Assembly (NCBI GenBank): GCA_030765065.1
Contig: CM060989.1
Coordinates: forward strand, 36,571,501 to 36,635,500
Direction: 5' to 3'
DNA length: 64,000 nucleotides
From: Deroplatys truncata
Lineage: Eukaryota > Arthropoda > Insecta > Mantodea > Mantidae
Below, one piece after another: positions 1 through 11,700 of this stretch (position 1 is its first letter; every line of letters starts with the position of its first letter). The notes below the pieces were generated by a model. The model saw only the letters and a list, made by a program, of their open reading frames with translations. It was not told the DNA's origin and did no database searches. Position numbers and translations under genes: made by a program.

Positions 1-640
1 CACTTTTGCCCGAGGATTGTGATTAATGCAAGTAAAATGTTCATTGCTGCATACTTATAAAATCGATTGTTACCTCAGGTTGCATTTTGAACTATGATTC
101 TCACGCAGGGCGGCTGTTTATAGATTAAATAGTGTTCAACAAGCACGTGGGAAGGGAACAAGCAGCCATTATGGGCGGGGATTGCGAACTACTTTCACGC
201 GGATAATACAAAGAGTTTGTTTTCAGTGAAAGGCACTCTGGTTTGGAATGGACAGTAGGGGTAGATGAAGTATTACATTCTACCCGGTGTAAGTATGTTT
301 TGGGCTTCGGTTGCTTTATTTCTCCTCTCGAGTTTCTATTACGAAGAATTGCATAGAGAAACTCAGTAAAATAAATGATAAAATCATAATTGAAATATAA
401 TCTAGGCTGGGAGCATGTACAAAATTTAGCAGTACCTGGTACCTATATGCCTTGTGGCATGCCAATATAAACTATAAAAAGTAATTTTATTATATAGATG
501 GTATAACTTGATAACAAAATCTAAACACAATATTTATGATTTTGTATACATACATTAAAATTTCCTAACATACAATTTTAAAATCCATTTAATTACAAAT
601 ACAATATAACCATCATATTTAAAGTCACACTGCACTTTTG
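1..640. other. 3' flank of the ICAD-like gene, no feature recognised
   Basis: AT-rich unique-looking sequence with no coding exon, transposase or tRNA-like motif that I can support. A somewhat GC-richer patch lies at about 165-345 with no recognisable function. Confidence 0.5.
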
Positions 641-1285
641 TGCTGTGCATTATCTACTGAGATATCCATTATTAATGGTTTGATTTGTTTAATACTTTGT
701 CATTCTCTTTAAGTCCCAGCTTTTCTAAAACTTTTTTTTTTAAACATTCTACCCAAAAATTTGATACTGAGATTTCACCAGAGGGGGAGAAGCATTTTTG
801 CATTTTTAGAAAAAAGGTATCTGTGTGTATGTGTGTGCATGCATGTGTATGCGTCAACATCATAACTCAAAATAAAAAAAACAGATAAATACCAAATCTG
901 ATATTTACGTTCAGTATCTTCCAAAGATACAACACAAAGATTTTCAACAAAATCCACCCACCTCAAACAACCCTGTACATGGAAAAAATTTTGATATTTA
1001 AATTTTCTCAAAAATGGCTCCATTTTTATTAAAGTATCATATATTTATGTTACTTACATGACAAATAAAATATATATCTTGAATTTTCCGGAAATAGCCT
1101 GTGAAATTTTCTTCATTCAGAAGGAATTTTGTATACGGGGTAAACCATAAGAGATAGACGAAAACATAGTGCACAAAAAATGTAGGTCTATTTAAAACAC
1201 AGAATTTATTAGATATAACTTTTTTGTGGTATCAGCGAGAAATCCATTATTACTGATTTGAATTTTTCTAAGTGCTGTTGCATAT
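640..1285 (+). repeat. Helentron-like 0.9-kb repeat family, copy 1 (5'-truncated)
   Basis: Shares with copies at 8.5, 33.5, 34.3, 49.0 and 56.9 kb the ordered blocks 'GATTTCACC', a GT-rich tract, 'CATAACTCA', 'TTCAGTATCTTCCA', 'CTCAAAAATGGCTC', 'CATGACAAATAAAAT' and 'GGTAAACCATAAGAGATAGA'. The 5' terminal hairpin is missing here. The tail of an earlier copy (ATATCCATTATTAATGG) lies immediately upstream at about 655-715. The open frames in it are low-complexity and not genes. Confidence 0.8.
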
Positions 1286-2108
1286 GTACAGCATATCATA
1301 TTTTACTGTAATCGAGTGAAGGGCTGGGATGATTAATTTACTGAAAAAAAAAAAAAAAATGAGAAATACCATAAAAGAGCTGCAATTAGGGATTGCTCAA
1401 CTGATTGCTATACTGAACTTGGACAATTCCTATACAACTTTAAAAGTAAATGGATACGGACACTTAATAAAAACAGGGAAGAAGTGAGCGTAATGCCTGG
1501 AGCAATTGCTCAAAGTAACATTTGAAATGAGTGGTATTATAAATGATGTAGCACATGCCTAGAATTTCAAATGTGTCAAGTATTGGAAAAAAGTAAATTA
1601 AATTGACTTAAAACTTGGCGTTGCTTTATTCTGAATAAAGGTGTTCCTATAAAGCCTCAATGTTCACATTTGCTGGAAACAAAGAGAGAAGAACCAAGAT
1701 GCTGGCTATGTTCAGAGAACTGTGGTCATATGAGACGTATAATACAAACTTATTTGGATTCCCAGTTTTAATTTTTTAACGTCTTTTATTCTTGTTTTTT
1801 CTTCCCCTCCAACTCCTTGTTGTAAATGATGAATCGAGATTTTGCTGTATTAATGTGTGAAAACCTTTGCCAATCTTTTAGCACTACATTACATACTATT
1901 TGATGCTACATTTTTCAACCTCATAGGATTTCCATTAAGGATAGTGCCAACAGCAACCTTTTTTTTTTTTTAATCTGCCAGCTTAAGAAATATACAATAA
2001 ACTACTTTTTTTCCCGATATGTAATAATTATGGACAATCACAACTAAATATAATTTTGTTTCACATTATGCACACTTAGCACAGAAATAAATTGCTATTG
2101 AGCATTCA
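1286..2108. other. no feature recognised
   Basis: Homopolymer runs and AT-rich sequence only. No exon with splice sites or mobile-element motif seen on either strand. Confidence 0.4.
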
Positions 2109-2111
2109 ACA

Positions 2112-2117
2112 TTTATT
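2112..2117 (-). promoter_or_regulatory. candidate poly(A) signal of the ICAD-like gene
   Basis: AATAAA on the minus strand, about 510 bases downstream of the stop codon at 2625. It is one of several possible sites in AT-rich sequence; chosen only by position. Confidence 0.25.
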
Positions 2118-2624
2118 GAAAGGAATTTAGGATAAAAATCACAAGCAATGAGATGAATGTAAATGTACTCTGTGTGAACAAATGAAGTGTGTTGCGTTTC
2201 CTTAATTTAATAAAAATGGCTCAATGCACATTGTTTCACTATTTTAAAATGTTAAGACAATCATATCTCAATTACTTTCCGTTAATTTTTATCCTCTTTC
2301 CTTAAGAAGCAGAAAAATGCTGTATGGAAATTGAGACAAAAAGCAGGTTAACGCTTGTTAAAATTTACACAAGCATATACTTGCAAAGGGGCTAATTATT
2401 GGTGTTACATTCCTCGTATTCACTTATCAACTAAATCAAATTCAAAGTTCACGTGCCAAAGGCATTTCTTTGTGGTTTAGTACCTGAGTAATAAAAGAAA
2501 CCTTATATAGTACAGCTATGAGTAGTGTGTTTGAGCAATACACGTTTGTCATTTGTTTCAAATCAAAGCAGGAGGTTGGAATGAGAGGAAATACAAGTGA
2601 GACAGAGACACTCACCCAGGCTCT

Positions 2625-2733
2625 CTATTGTGAGCCGTGGTACATTTTGAGCAACTCCATTGCTTCTTGAGCCTGACGTTTTTCTGACAGGAATCTGCCA
2701 CTGGCTTCCTTCAGCTGCTCCAGGAAGGTTCTG
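2625..2733 (-). CDS. ICAD-like gene, terminal coding exon 4
   Basis: Acceptor TACCTGTTCCAG; its first base completes an Asn codon with exon 3 (phase 2). Encodes NRTFLEQLKEASGRFLSEKR, then QAQEAMELLKMYHGSQ and TAG at 2627-2625. The helical, charged end fits the last helix of the second DFF45 domain. A good donor-like sequence (TGG/GTGAGT) lies 10 bases past the stop, so the 3' UTR might be spliced. A longer frame through this exon (down to 2563) is an off-frame shadow. Confidence 0.82.
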
Positions 2734-5700
2734 CTGGAACAGGTAACATCTTACTGCAACTAGAGCATCATCCATGTATCTAATGCCCTGCAAAATGAGA
2801 ACCAGGTTGCACCTCCACTGCATGCAAAAAGCAGCGAAAATGGATTCCCGTATCCTGTGGTTACAGACATGCATGCAGTTTTCTGTAGTGCCTATCTCCA
2901 ATCTTCAAACATAAAACTAAACATTTAAATGAAAAACTGCATCAGCTTGTTTCAGTTCCATAAATTACTCAGGGAATGGTTTACATCAGGGGCTCTCAAC
3001 CTTTTCCAGTGACATACCATTATACAATCCACAAATTTTGATGGTGAATTTGTTGCAATACAACGAGCATTAAAACAGATATCACGCATTGTTGGAACTT
3101 GAAGTAGTTTTATCCTCAGAAGTGAACCAAGGAGACTCTAGTGATAAATATACAGAACAGGTATGACTTACTGTATAATTCATGTGTAAATCAGGAAATT
3201 CGAAAAACATAAAGTTCACCTCTGAACAAAAAGTTGTGACAACTGGAGTACCACAAGGATCTGTTCTGGGGCCACCACTATACCTAACATAAGTAAATAA
3301 TTTGCCAGATTATACAACCGACACTGTTATATCTTATGCAGATGACACATCTATGATTTGTTTTGATAAATCCCATAATCAATTGAGGCAGTATTTTATA
3401 TCACAACACTGTAAATGCCAGAGTGATTGTAGTGTAAATTAGCATTATTGTATGACAATCATTTGAGATGTTTGTTAATTATAAGCATTGTTAGGAAGTA
3501 AGTTTACACGGCCTCACTGAAACTGACAATAGGAGCGGATAACAATGAGCGAGGGGGTAAGTTGTTTATCAATTAGAAGAGACAAACAAATGACGTCAGA
3601 GTAACGCGCTTTTCTATAGAAATGGAGGGAATATCTTCCCTAGAGCATATGTGTTTGTAATTTTGATTGGATATAAAAATAGACGCTAATGTTGGCGCAC
3701 TTTATTAACCAATAGCAGCTCTGTTATAATGTTTAGGCATATTGGGGTGAGGGAGTATAAATTCTAAAGCCAGAGACAAGTATTGTTCAGTTTAAGAGAA
3801 TCATTCGCGCGTTACACATCGCACAGTTCAACAGAATCATTCACGGGTTACACGTCACGCAGTTCAACAGAATCATTCACGAAGTACACGTTACGTAATC
3901 CTACAGAATCTCTCGCGTCGTAAAGTTAGTTACAAAAATGTGAAATACTCGAATTAATAATGTGCGGCAAATAAGTGGTTATAGTTACATTCGAAAATAT
4001 AAAAGTTTCAGTCGGGCGTGTATCAAGAGTAAATATGTGAAATCAATAAAATGTGACGGCAATAAAAGTATAAAAACAAATTCTTTTATCAGTGTTATCT
4101 TTAGTAACAACTCCTTTCCGTTTACACACCCTGTTCAAGAGATTTGCTCGACTGAGTAATAATAGCTAGCCGGAGGACAAAGAACCCAAAAATTCAAAAA
4201 TAGTAATATCAGGCGCTCAACAAATAAGATAACACGAAAGTTACCGTGACACAATTAGAAGCAACAATGTCCCACTTCATAAAGCAGTTGTCAAACTACC
4301 TAAAAAACATTAATCTAAAAATAAACTCTAAGAAAAGTAAACTGATCCTATTTGAACATCGCCAAGTGAATAAAGAAGCTAATCTTGCTGTATTTTTAAA
4401 TAATAATAAAATTGAAAAAGTCTACAATCACAAATTCCTAGGTATACACATAGATAATAAACTAACTTGGGAAGTTCATATTGACTACATATGTAATAAA
4501 ATCAGCTCCAATATATACGCAATAAGACAACTATCATTGTACCTAGATAAAAAAATGCTACAAATTTTATACTTTGGAATCATTTACCCCTATATCTCCT
4601 ATGGTATAGAATTATGGGGAAGCGCCAGTATTTCTAACATGAATAGGGTTTTAGTATTACAGAAAAAATGTTTACGATGTATATATGGTCTAACTAACAC
4701 AGACTCATGTAGAAATGTTTTCAGAGAAAATAAACTTCTTATTGTGGTAGGATTATATCTGTATAAGGTAATAGTTATTGCAATAGAGAAAGAAAATAAT
4801 GGGTTATGTAACAGCATGCTTTATAGCCATAATACTAGAGGTAAGGACAATTACCTCAGAGAGCAAGTTAACCTCAAATCTACGTGTAAGGATCCGTTAA
4901 TCAAAGGACTGATTTTATACAATAAACTATCAATGACTGTTAAATTACACAAAGGAAAGAGATTTAAAAGCGAACTTAAAACATACCTAACACATAAATG
5001 TTTATATAGGTTAGACGAACTTTAGCTTATTATAGTAAATAGAAATCTATTGTAAAGAAATGTGAAAATGTAAATACTATAGTACTATACAATAGGTGAA
5101 AATCGTAAATGTAGATTCCTTGACATGTCTGAGACTTGTATAAGTCTATGGACAATAAAATAATCGCTTGTTTATATACTACAGGACTAATATAAAAGAA
5201 AATAAAGTAGTTGTTCTCACAGACTCAGTTTCTGCCACTCAAGCAATAGAACAATATGAATCTTATAATATTAAGGATGTGAGCTCTTATTATACATTAC
5301 TCCAAACAAAATTTCAACAGATAATATTACAGCGGATTCCAGCACATGTGGGAGTGAATGGTACTGAGACAGCAAAAAAGGATGCAGTGTTATAAAGTCT
5401 TGTGGACTAGATATGAAACTAAAAAACGTCAACATTAATATAGAACAAACATATCAATATAATACTCAAAAGGAAATTACTAACAAAACTTACTCCAACA
5501 TAAAAGAAACAGTACAAAAAATTAAAAAATGTCCCAAGGAAAGAAGCCATTGCTCACCTCAGATTAGCCACTAGACGTGACTGTCCGGCGGAACATCTAC
5601 ATATATTTGGTTTTATGAATGACAAAGCATGTAAGATTTGCAATGCTGACAAGATTTCAAATGGAGAACACCTACTGGAATGCTCAGAATTGAGGAAAGC

Positions 5701-8700
5701 TGTACCAGATGAGAAGATACACAATTTATATTGGCTAGCAAGGGAAAAATTGATGGATCAAAATCCTGCACATTATACCCCCGCCGCTATAACGTTGCAC
5801 TTGACAGCTAGCGTTTAAGTTGGTACACTCGCGAAAAAACAGATGAAAAGCTTCAACCGTTTGACTTCCTAAGCCAATCATAAGACAGCATTCCGGATGG
5901 TCGATGACAAAGCGGAACCGGATCTAGAATCGGCTCTGTTGCCGGATGTAACTATTCCCAACCACGTGCTTCAGTTTGTGAATCTCTAGCAGAGCGTCGA
6001 TTTGTTCTTTACAAGCTACATATTGTTCATTGTTATTTGTTATTTAGATTTGTGGTTATTGTTTGATAGTTTTGTTATTGTTCGTTTATACATTTATTTA
6101 TTTATATTTATCTATTTTATAAATATTTCATTCATATTATTTATTTAAACAAAACTTAAGTGCGACAATGTCGGAAAAACGACGCCGATCGCCGACTGAT
6201 GATTCACAAAGTGAAAATCCTTTGCGCTGAGGTGTACCACTTAATAGTCAGGCATTGGAACTATTAAGGAGAACCCGGGAGTTCTTTGAACAGGAAAAGG
6301 AGTACGTGAAGCTTCACGGAAATCCCTCTATTCCTGCTGATAAAGCCGTACAACGAACTGCAGCAGCTCTTAGTTTAAGCACGAGAACTGTTGTTCACAA
6401 AGGAGTGAAACTACAAGAGAAAGAGGACAAAATTCCTGAACCATCTGGAACACAACAGGTATTTCTATCAACTCCAGGGAAGAAAAAAAAGAAGCCTCGT
6501 CCAGTCACAAATATTGATGCTTTCCAATTAGATGCCATACGTAGACACATTTATGCCTATTATCATAGAAAGGAGTATCCGACCATACCAAAGCTGCTTA
6601 TATCGCTTATTTTCAATTAACAATAATAATACGAAATAGTTATTATTCAGTGTCGTTCACTACTTACGTACACTTTTTGTATGCGGCTTAGACACGATAG
6701 AAATGAGAACAATCAGCTGTTGTTGTTTACTAGCCACTCTGGCAACGTCGCAACCACGATGTAGCCAACCTTACGCGAAGCCACACGAACTGTCAAGTGC
6801 AACGTTATAGCGGCGGGGGTATAGATCAACAACACCATTACATTCAGGATATTATTTATTTATTTTTTAAGTGCTATGTTCATACATGGTTATGGACTGA
6901 GCTTAACCCTATACCTTTTTCACTATAACTCGAAAGGAGAAGTAAACAAAACTTAAATGTATCACTCCGCAGAGCACATGGCAGCACCACGTGGAGAATG
7001 ACAGGAACTAAGTAACCGAGAGAAGAAATTGCTTCAGACAGAATGCAAATACAGTACATTGCGCAGTTTGGGATCATTAGTTTTTAAACATTGCATGTCT
7101 TATTCCTATATTTTGCCTTACATCCTCAACTTCTAACACACAATGCTAAGGTTAGACAAATAAAAGTTGTACCTGAACAGTTCTGCATCTGTGGTTAAAG
7201 GTGCTGGATTAAACAGATCTTAACTTCAGGCTTTAGAAATCATTCATTTTATGGCTAACATCAGTATACCACTTTTGCTTTAACCTTTTATGAGCCAACA
7301 ACTTAAGAAAATGATTAGCACTATAGGTTACAAAACCACAGAAAACAAATGCGACCCAAGCAATAATTCTACATCACTAACAAAGAAGATCAATTATTGG
7401 TAAATAATGTCCAACAATATACATTGTCAATTAAAGGTGGGTACGTTCCACAGACTTTGTTAAAAGCATTTAACACAATTGTCTTCTTTCCATTTCTCGC
7501 GTTTATGTTTTCTACAGTGGCAGAGGATTCTCAGCCATGACACTCATTTTCTCAACACGTTACAAACGTACACTGGCGGCTTATCCGAAAACCGGAAATG
7601 AACTGCAGCGCCTGCACATAGCCTCTTAGACCCTCTGTTATAACGATTCATTTAGTTATATGTGAATCTGAAGAAACACATTTTATTTCATAAATTGAAT
7701 GTTACAAGAATAACCACAAAATGTTACAATCTGAACCGAACTGTTTTATGTAGAGGAAGAGACGACATGCTAAGGCGGAAAAGTTGTAGTTTGCCCACCA
7801 GCCAATGAGGTGCTCTCGTCACATGGTTTTGTTTACAACTCCTTTAAATTTAAAGTGAAACCACTTTAGTTATTTGGCCAGCCATAACTATTTCAGTGTA
7901 CAAATACAAAAGTTAACATATTACTTAGATGTTCTTTGTCAACTAAACATTTATCTAAATTTGCATGTTTTTCAACTGACCATTTTCAGTTCATCTTCAC
8001 TTTCCATAAAAACTCCCCTAGTTTGAGAATCTGCTTCTGGTCTTCTAAAATGTTTGTAGGTGCAATTTCTTTGATTCTCAGTAACCAATTCCTTCCAACA
8101 CGAAAAGCTTCAACGATTTTCCATCGATTTAGTATCATTCCTAACCTTCCTTCCAAAATTTCTCTCACTTCCTGGATTGGCCACACTCCTCTTCTTTCTT
8201 CTACTCCAGGTATTAGCAGATTGAATTTCCAGTATCTTTCTTCCAAGGATCCCACTCTCCTTTTAATGGTTTGAACTTCCGTTTTCATATCCTGTATTTC
8301 AATTTTAACTTGTTCTTTAATTTCTCTACCCCATATCGTTCATTCTCTTCCCTAGCCTTTTTTCCATTCCCTGTAATCTGTTCAGAATTTCTTCACCAAG
8401 CCCTTCATCACCCTTAGGTCCAGGATTCATCTCCGCTCTTCAATAATTAATAACATGCCAATTGCATACACTGCAACATAGAGATAAATAGTTTCTCCCT
8501 GCTGTACTTTTTTACTTTCTCTACTACATATAGTAAGTAGGGGAAGTATTGTATTCCACGCAAAAATTCGATACCGAGATTTCACCGGAAATACATGTTT
8601 TGAGATCCCTGAATCCAAAAAAAAGCATTTTTGGAAACATGTCCGTGTGTGTCTGTGAACAGCATAACTCAGAAACGAACAGTCGGATAAACACCAAACT

Positions 8701-11700
8701 TGGTATTTAGGTTCAGTATTTTCCAGAGATGCGATACAAAGGTTTTCAAGAAAATCCCCCCACCCCAGAGTACCCTTTACATGAAACATTTTTCGAAAAT
8801 TTTAATTTTCTCAAAAATGGCTCTAACGATTTTGATTAAAATATCATATGTTTAAGATATTTTCATGACAAATAAAATGTATATCTTGAATTTTCTGGGA
8901 ATGTCTCTAAAAGTATTCTTCATTGTGAATGACTTTTGGTAAACTGGTAAACCATAAGAGATAAACAAAATTTTACTACACAAAAGATGTAGATCGCGTT
9001 AATTTACACAATTTATGTCATATATATTTTTGTTGTTCAGTGAACCATTTTCGAGATATTGCTTGTTATTCCCTTAAATGTTTCAATACTTATTTTCTCA
9101 AATGGGAATTCGTTATTCATTTTTTTGTCTTGGATATGCAAAGAGCATTAATCTGTGGCAAAGAGAATCATTCTGCACCTAGCAACCAGCTATTAAGAGA
9201 TATGTATGTGCTTAAAGGCTACTGTATTTCGATACTGCCCTTGTAAATATATATTTCCCTTGTATCTACAAGAAAATTAGCAATAAGATAGAGTCTGCAA
9301 ATGTTTATCTCGATTAACATGAAATAGATGGAGAATAAGCATTTGTAAAAATAGTTTGTACAAGAGTAGAGAAAGTCATGTGAGTGTAACACATCAGATT
9401 TTTTTTTTAACAGATTCTACTTCATTCTACTGTACAGACCAATTCTTGCTCTGTAGATTTCTATACCAATTCCCATATTTTGTTACTCATGACACTTTCT
9501 CCCCTTCTTTCTGCAGCTCTTAACAAACACAACCTCTCTCCTCCACTGCCAGCTTAGCATCCCTTCAAGATATTAGATGTACCAGTAAGCAAAGGGAATT
9601 GCTGATTTTGTGGTGCAAGGGTCAAAATAAGCATTCCTCTACATTTATAACAATACTAGTGATTTTAATTTTTAATTTTAAGGCTTCCTTTATTAAAGGC
9701 TGCCTCTCGGATAAAACATAACAAATATAAAATTACCAATAAACACATAAATGGTGAATAGGGCAATAAGACCAGAACAAAGTCATACAATGAAACAATT
9801 TTAAAAGGAAGCAGCAATGTTACGATTAGAAAACATTTAACTTAAATGAAATTTTAAAGCTTTTACAAATATGCATGGTGAAGAGATTGAAAGATGAACT
9901 GTGGGTCGTTTTGAAAATCCACAACGATCTGGGGGAAGCCAGTAGAAGAACATGGAATGCATCACTGTGGATAACAAGGGCTATAAAGATGATTTCTTAA
10001 GATGGCTACTGATCCTTTTAAAGCAGATGTTCCAAATGATTTGATGTCTATGGTGGGTAAGCCCAACATCTTGCAGGTGTCAGCGAAGAGCTTTGGAATT
10101 GTTCCACAGGCTCCTATTAAGCCCAATCACCACAATATTTTTCTTTATAGTATGGAACTATTGGCAGGTAGATATTCTTTTTCTCATCATCAACCTCCTT
10201 GGCTTGGGTAGGAACTCGTTTCAATTCATAATTTGAGTCTAATATGTAACTGATATATGAGCCAGGTTTAAAGGCAATTATATCAATATGTCATGTACTC
10301 CCTTGTGTAGCTATTCTGAAGATCTCTTCATGAGCCACATATACAATCTTCTGGAGAGAATTAGCTAATATATGCTGAATTGTGTGGCGACGAATATTCC
10401 TGAGTGCTTGGCCATAGGGACAAAAGCCAAGGACATGTCAAAGAGTATTACATATTTATTGGAGAAAAAAACTGTTCAATCTATTCCCATTTAAGGGATT
10501 GTTCTGTGAAATTCTTACAAGTTAATTCTGTTAGTATTAAAATATAATGAATTAATCTGTAAACTTCGACAGACATATTTCTGATACTGGTACTCCAGTA
10601 TTCCGAGTTACAAACATTAAAAGCTATTAATTTTACAAATTTAACAATTCTGATGCACACTTTTGTTTCAGGCGTAGGTTATTCTTGATTAGCTAAACAC
10701 ATTCTCTAATGTTTGGTTTCAATTGATTTAATTTTACTCATAAATTGGGATTCAGATTCACTTATTTCTGTATTTATTTTTTTTATATAAATAACAGAAG
10801 AAACTCCACATTCACATTCACATTCACAAAGGTAGTAGTCACAAACACCAAAAAAGCTTTTACAATTTTTTCTGACATCAATAAATACATATTTGTTTTT
10901 TCTTGCCAGCCAGAAGTCTGTTAAATCTGCCTTCTTGAGCATTTACCTGAGACTTCCATTACACTGTGTCACTGTACTTATGTACTGCTTGTGTACAGGA
11001 CTTTTCATTGTTTTCTTGTGCAAAGATGGCCTCTGTTGTATGCCTAGCATTAGAAGTATGGCTTCTGGCACAGTGAAATTATTTACCTCCCCTTTGAGCT
11101 TTTCATGCATAGATCCTTAATTAAACGTTTATCCACGTTCTAGTTTACTTTTTGTGAATCTTGCATAAGCTACGTATAAAAGTGACGATTTATCAAATAA
11201 AATTACAGTGCAGTACAATTAAAGTACAGTATCACACAAAAGTTTTTATAATGTCTCGTCATTTCTAACACTCCCGATATACCTATTACCTTCCGGGGAT
11301 ATTTCATTCCACGCAATGACTGGACCCATTTCTGAGGTGGAGGTACACAGCGGGTGGAATCTATTGCCTCCGATGGTATGCTGATGGTGATGAGAGGACC
11401 TACAGCTTTTACCATGGACTCTGAACCACGGGCCTTGGGGATACGTCACATGAGCAAGTCAGAGGTGAAGGTGTGGATAGAGCTGATTTAAAATCATAAC
11501 CCCAAAGTTGGGTATCAAATGCCGGACCCTCAGAACGGGAACCAGAAACAAAACCACTGCGCTACCCCAGTGCCCCCCTTTATGATGATGTAAAATCTAT
11601 TGTTTCTGTGTTGTTGTATACAGCTGTCAAATATTTGTTTGTAAAACAAATTAATTTAGCTTATTTGCTAAACTGTTTATGTATTAAATGGCACTAACAT

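Larger units (their letters stand above)
5168..6870 (+). pseudogene. non-LTR retrotransposon RNase H and C-terminal region, split by a DNA transposon
   Basis: 5168-5395 encodes an RNase H-like segment (VVVLTDSVSATQAI and LQRIPAHVGVNGTE). About 5550-5773 encodes RLATRRDCPAEHLHIFGF with a zinc-knuckle-like CKICNADKISNGEHLLEC, the usual tail of RNase H-bearing Jockey-clade elements. The frame reads into TATA at 5774, where the TIR element is inserted, and resumes after it as YRSTTPLHSGYY when one TATA is retained. Contains stops and frameshifts. Confidence 0.8.

Noticed and set aside
2563-2901. 112-residue minus-strand open frame over ICAD exon 4
   Set aside because: The conserved reading is in another frame (FLEQLKEASG...), reached through the CTGTTCCAG acceptor at 2734. 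The long frame includes intron and passes a donor-like site.
3797-3920. CRISPR-like array (36-bp repeats)
   Set aside because: Units are head-to-tail without spacers, in a eukaryotic intron.
10002-10211. 69-residue plus-strand frame as an exon
   Set aside because: No flanking acceptor/donor pair in phase and no recognisable family.
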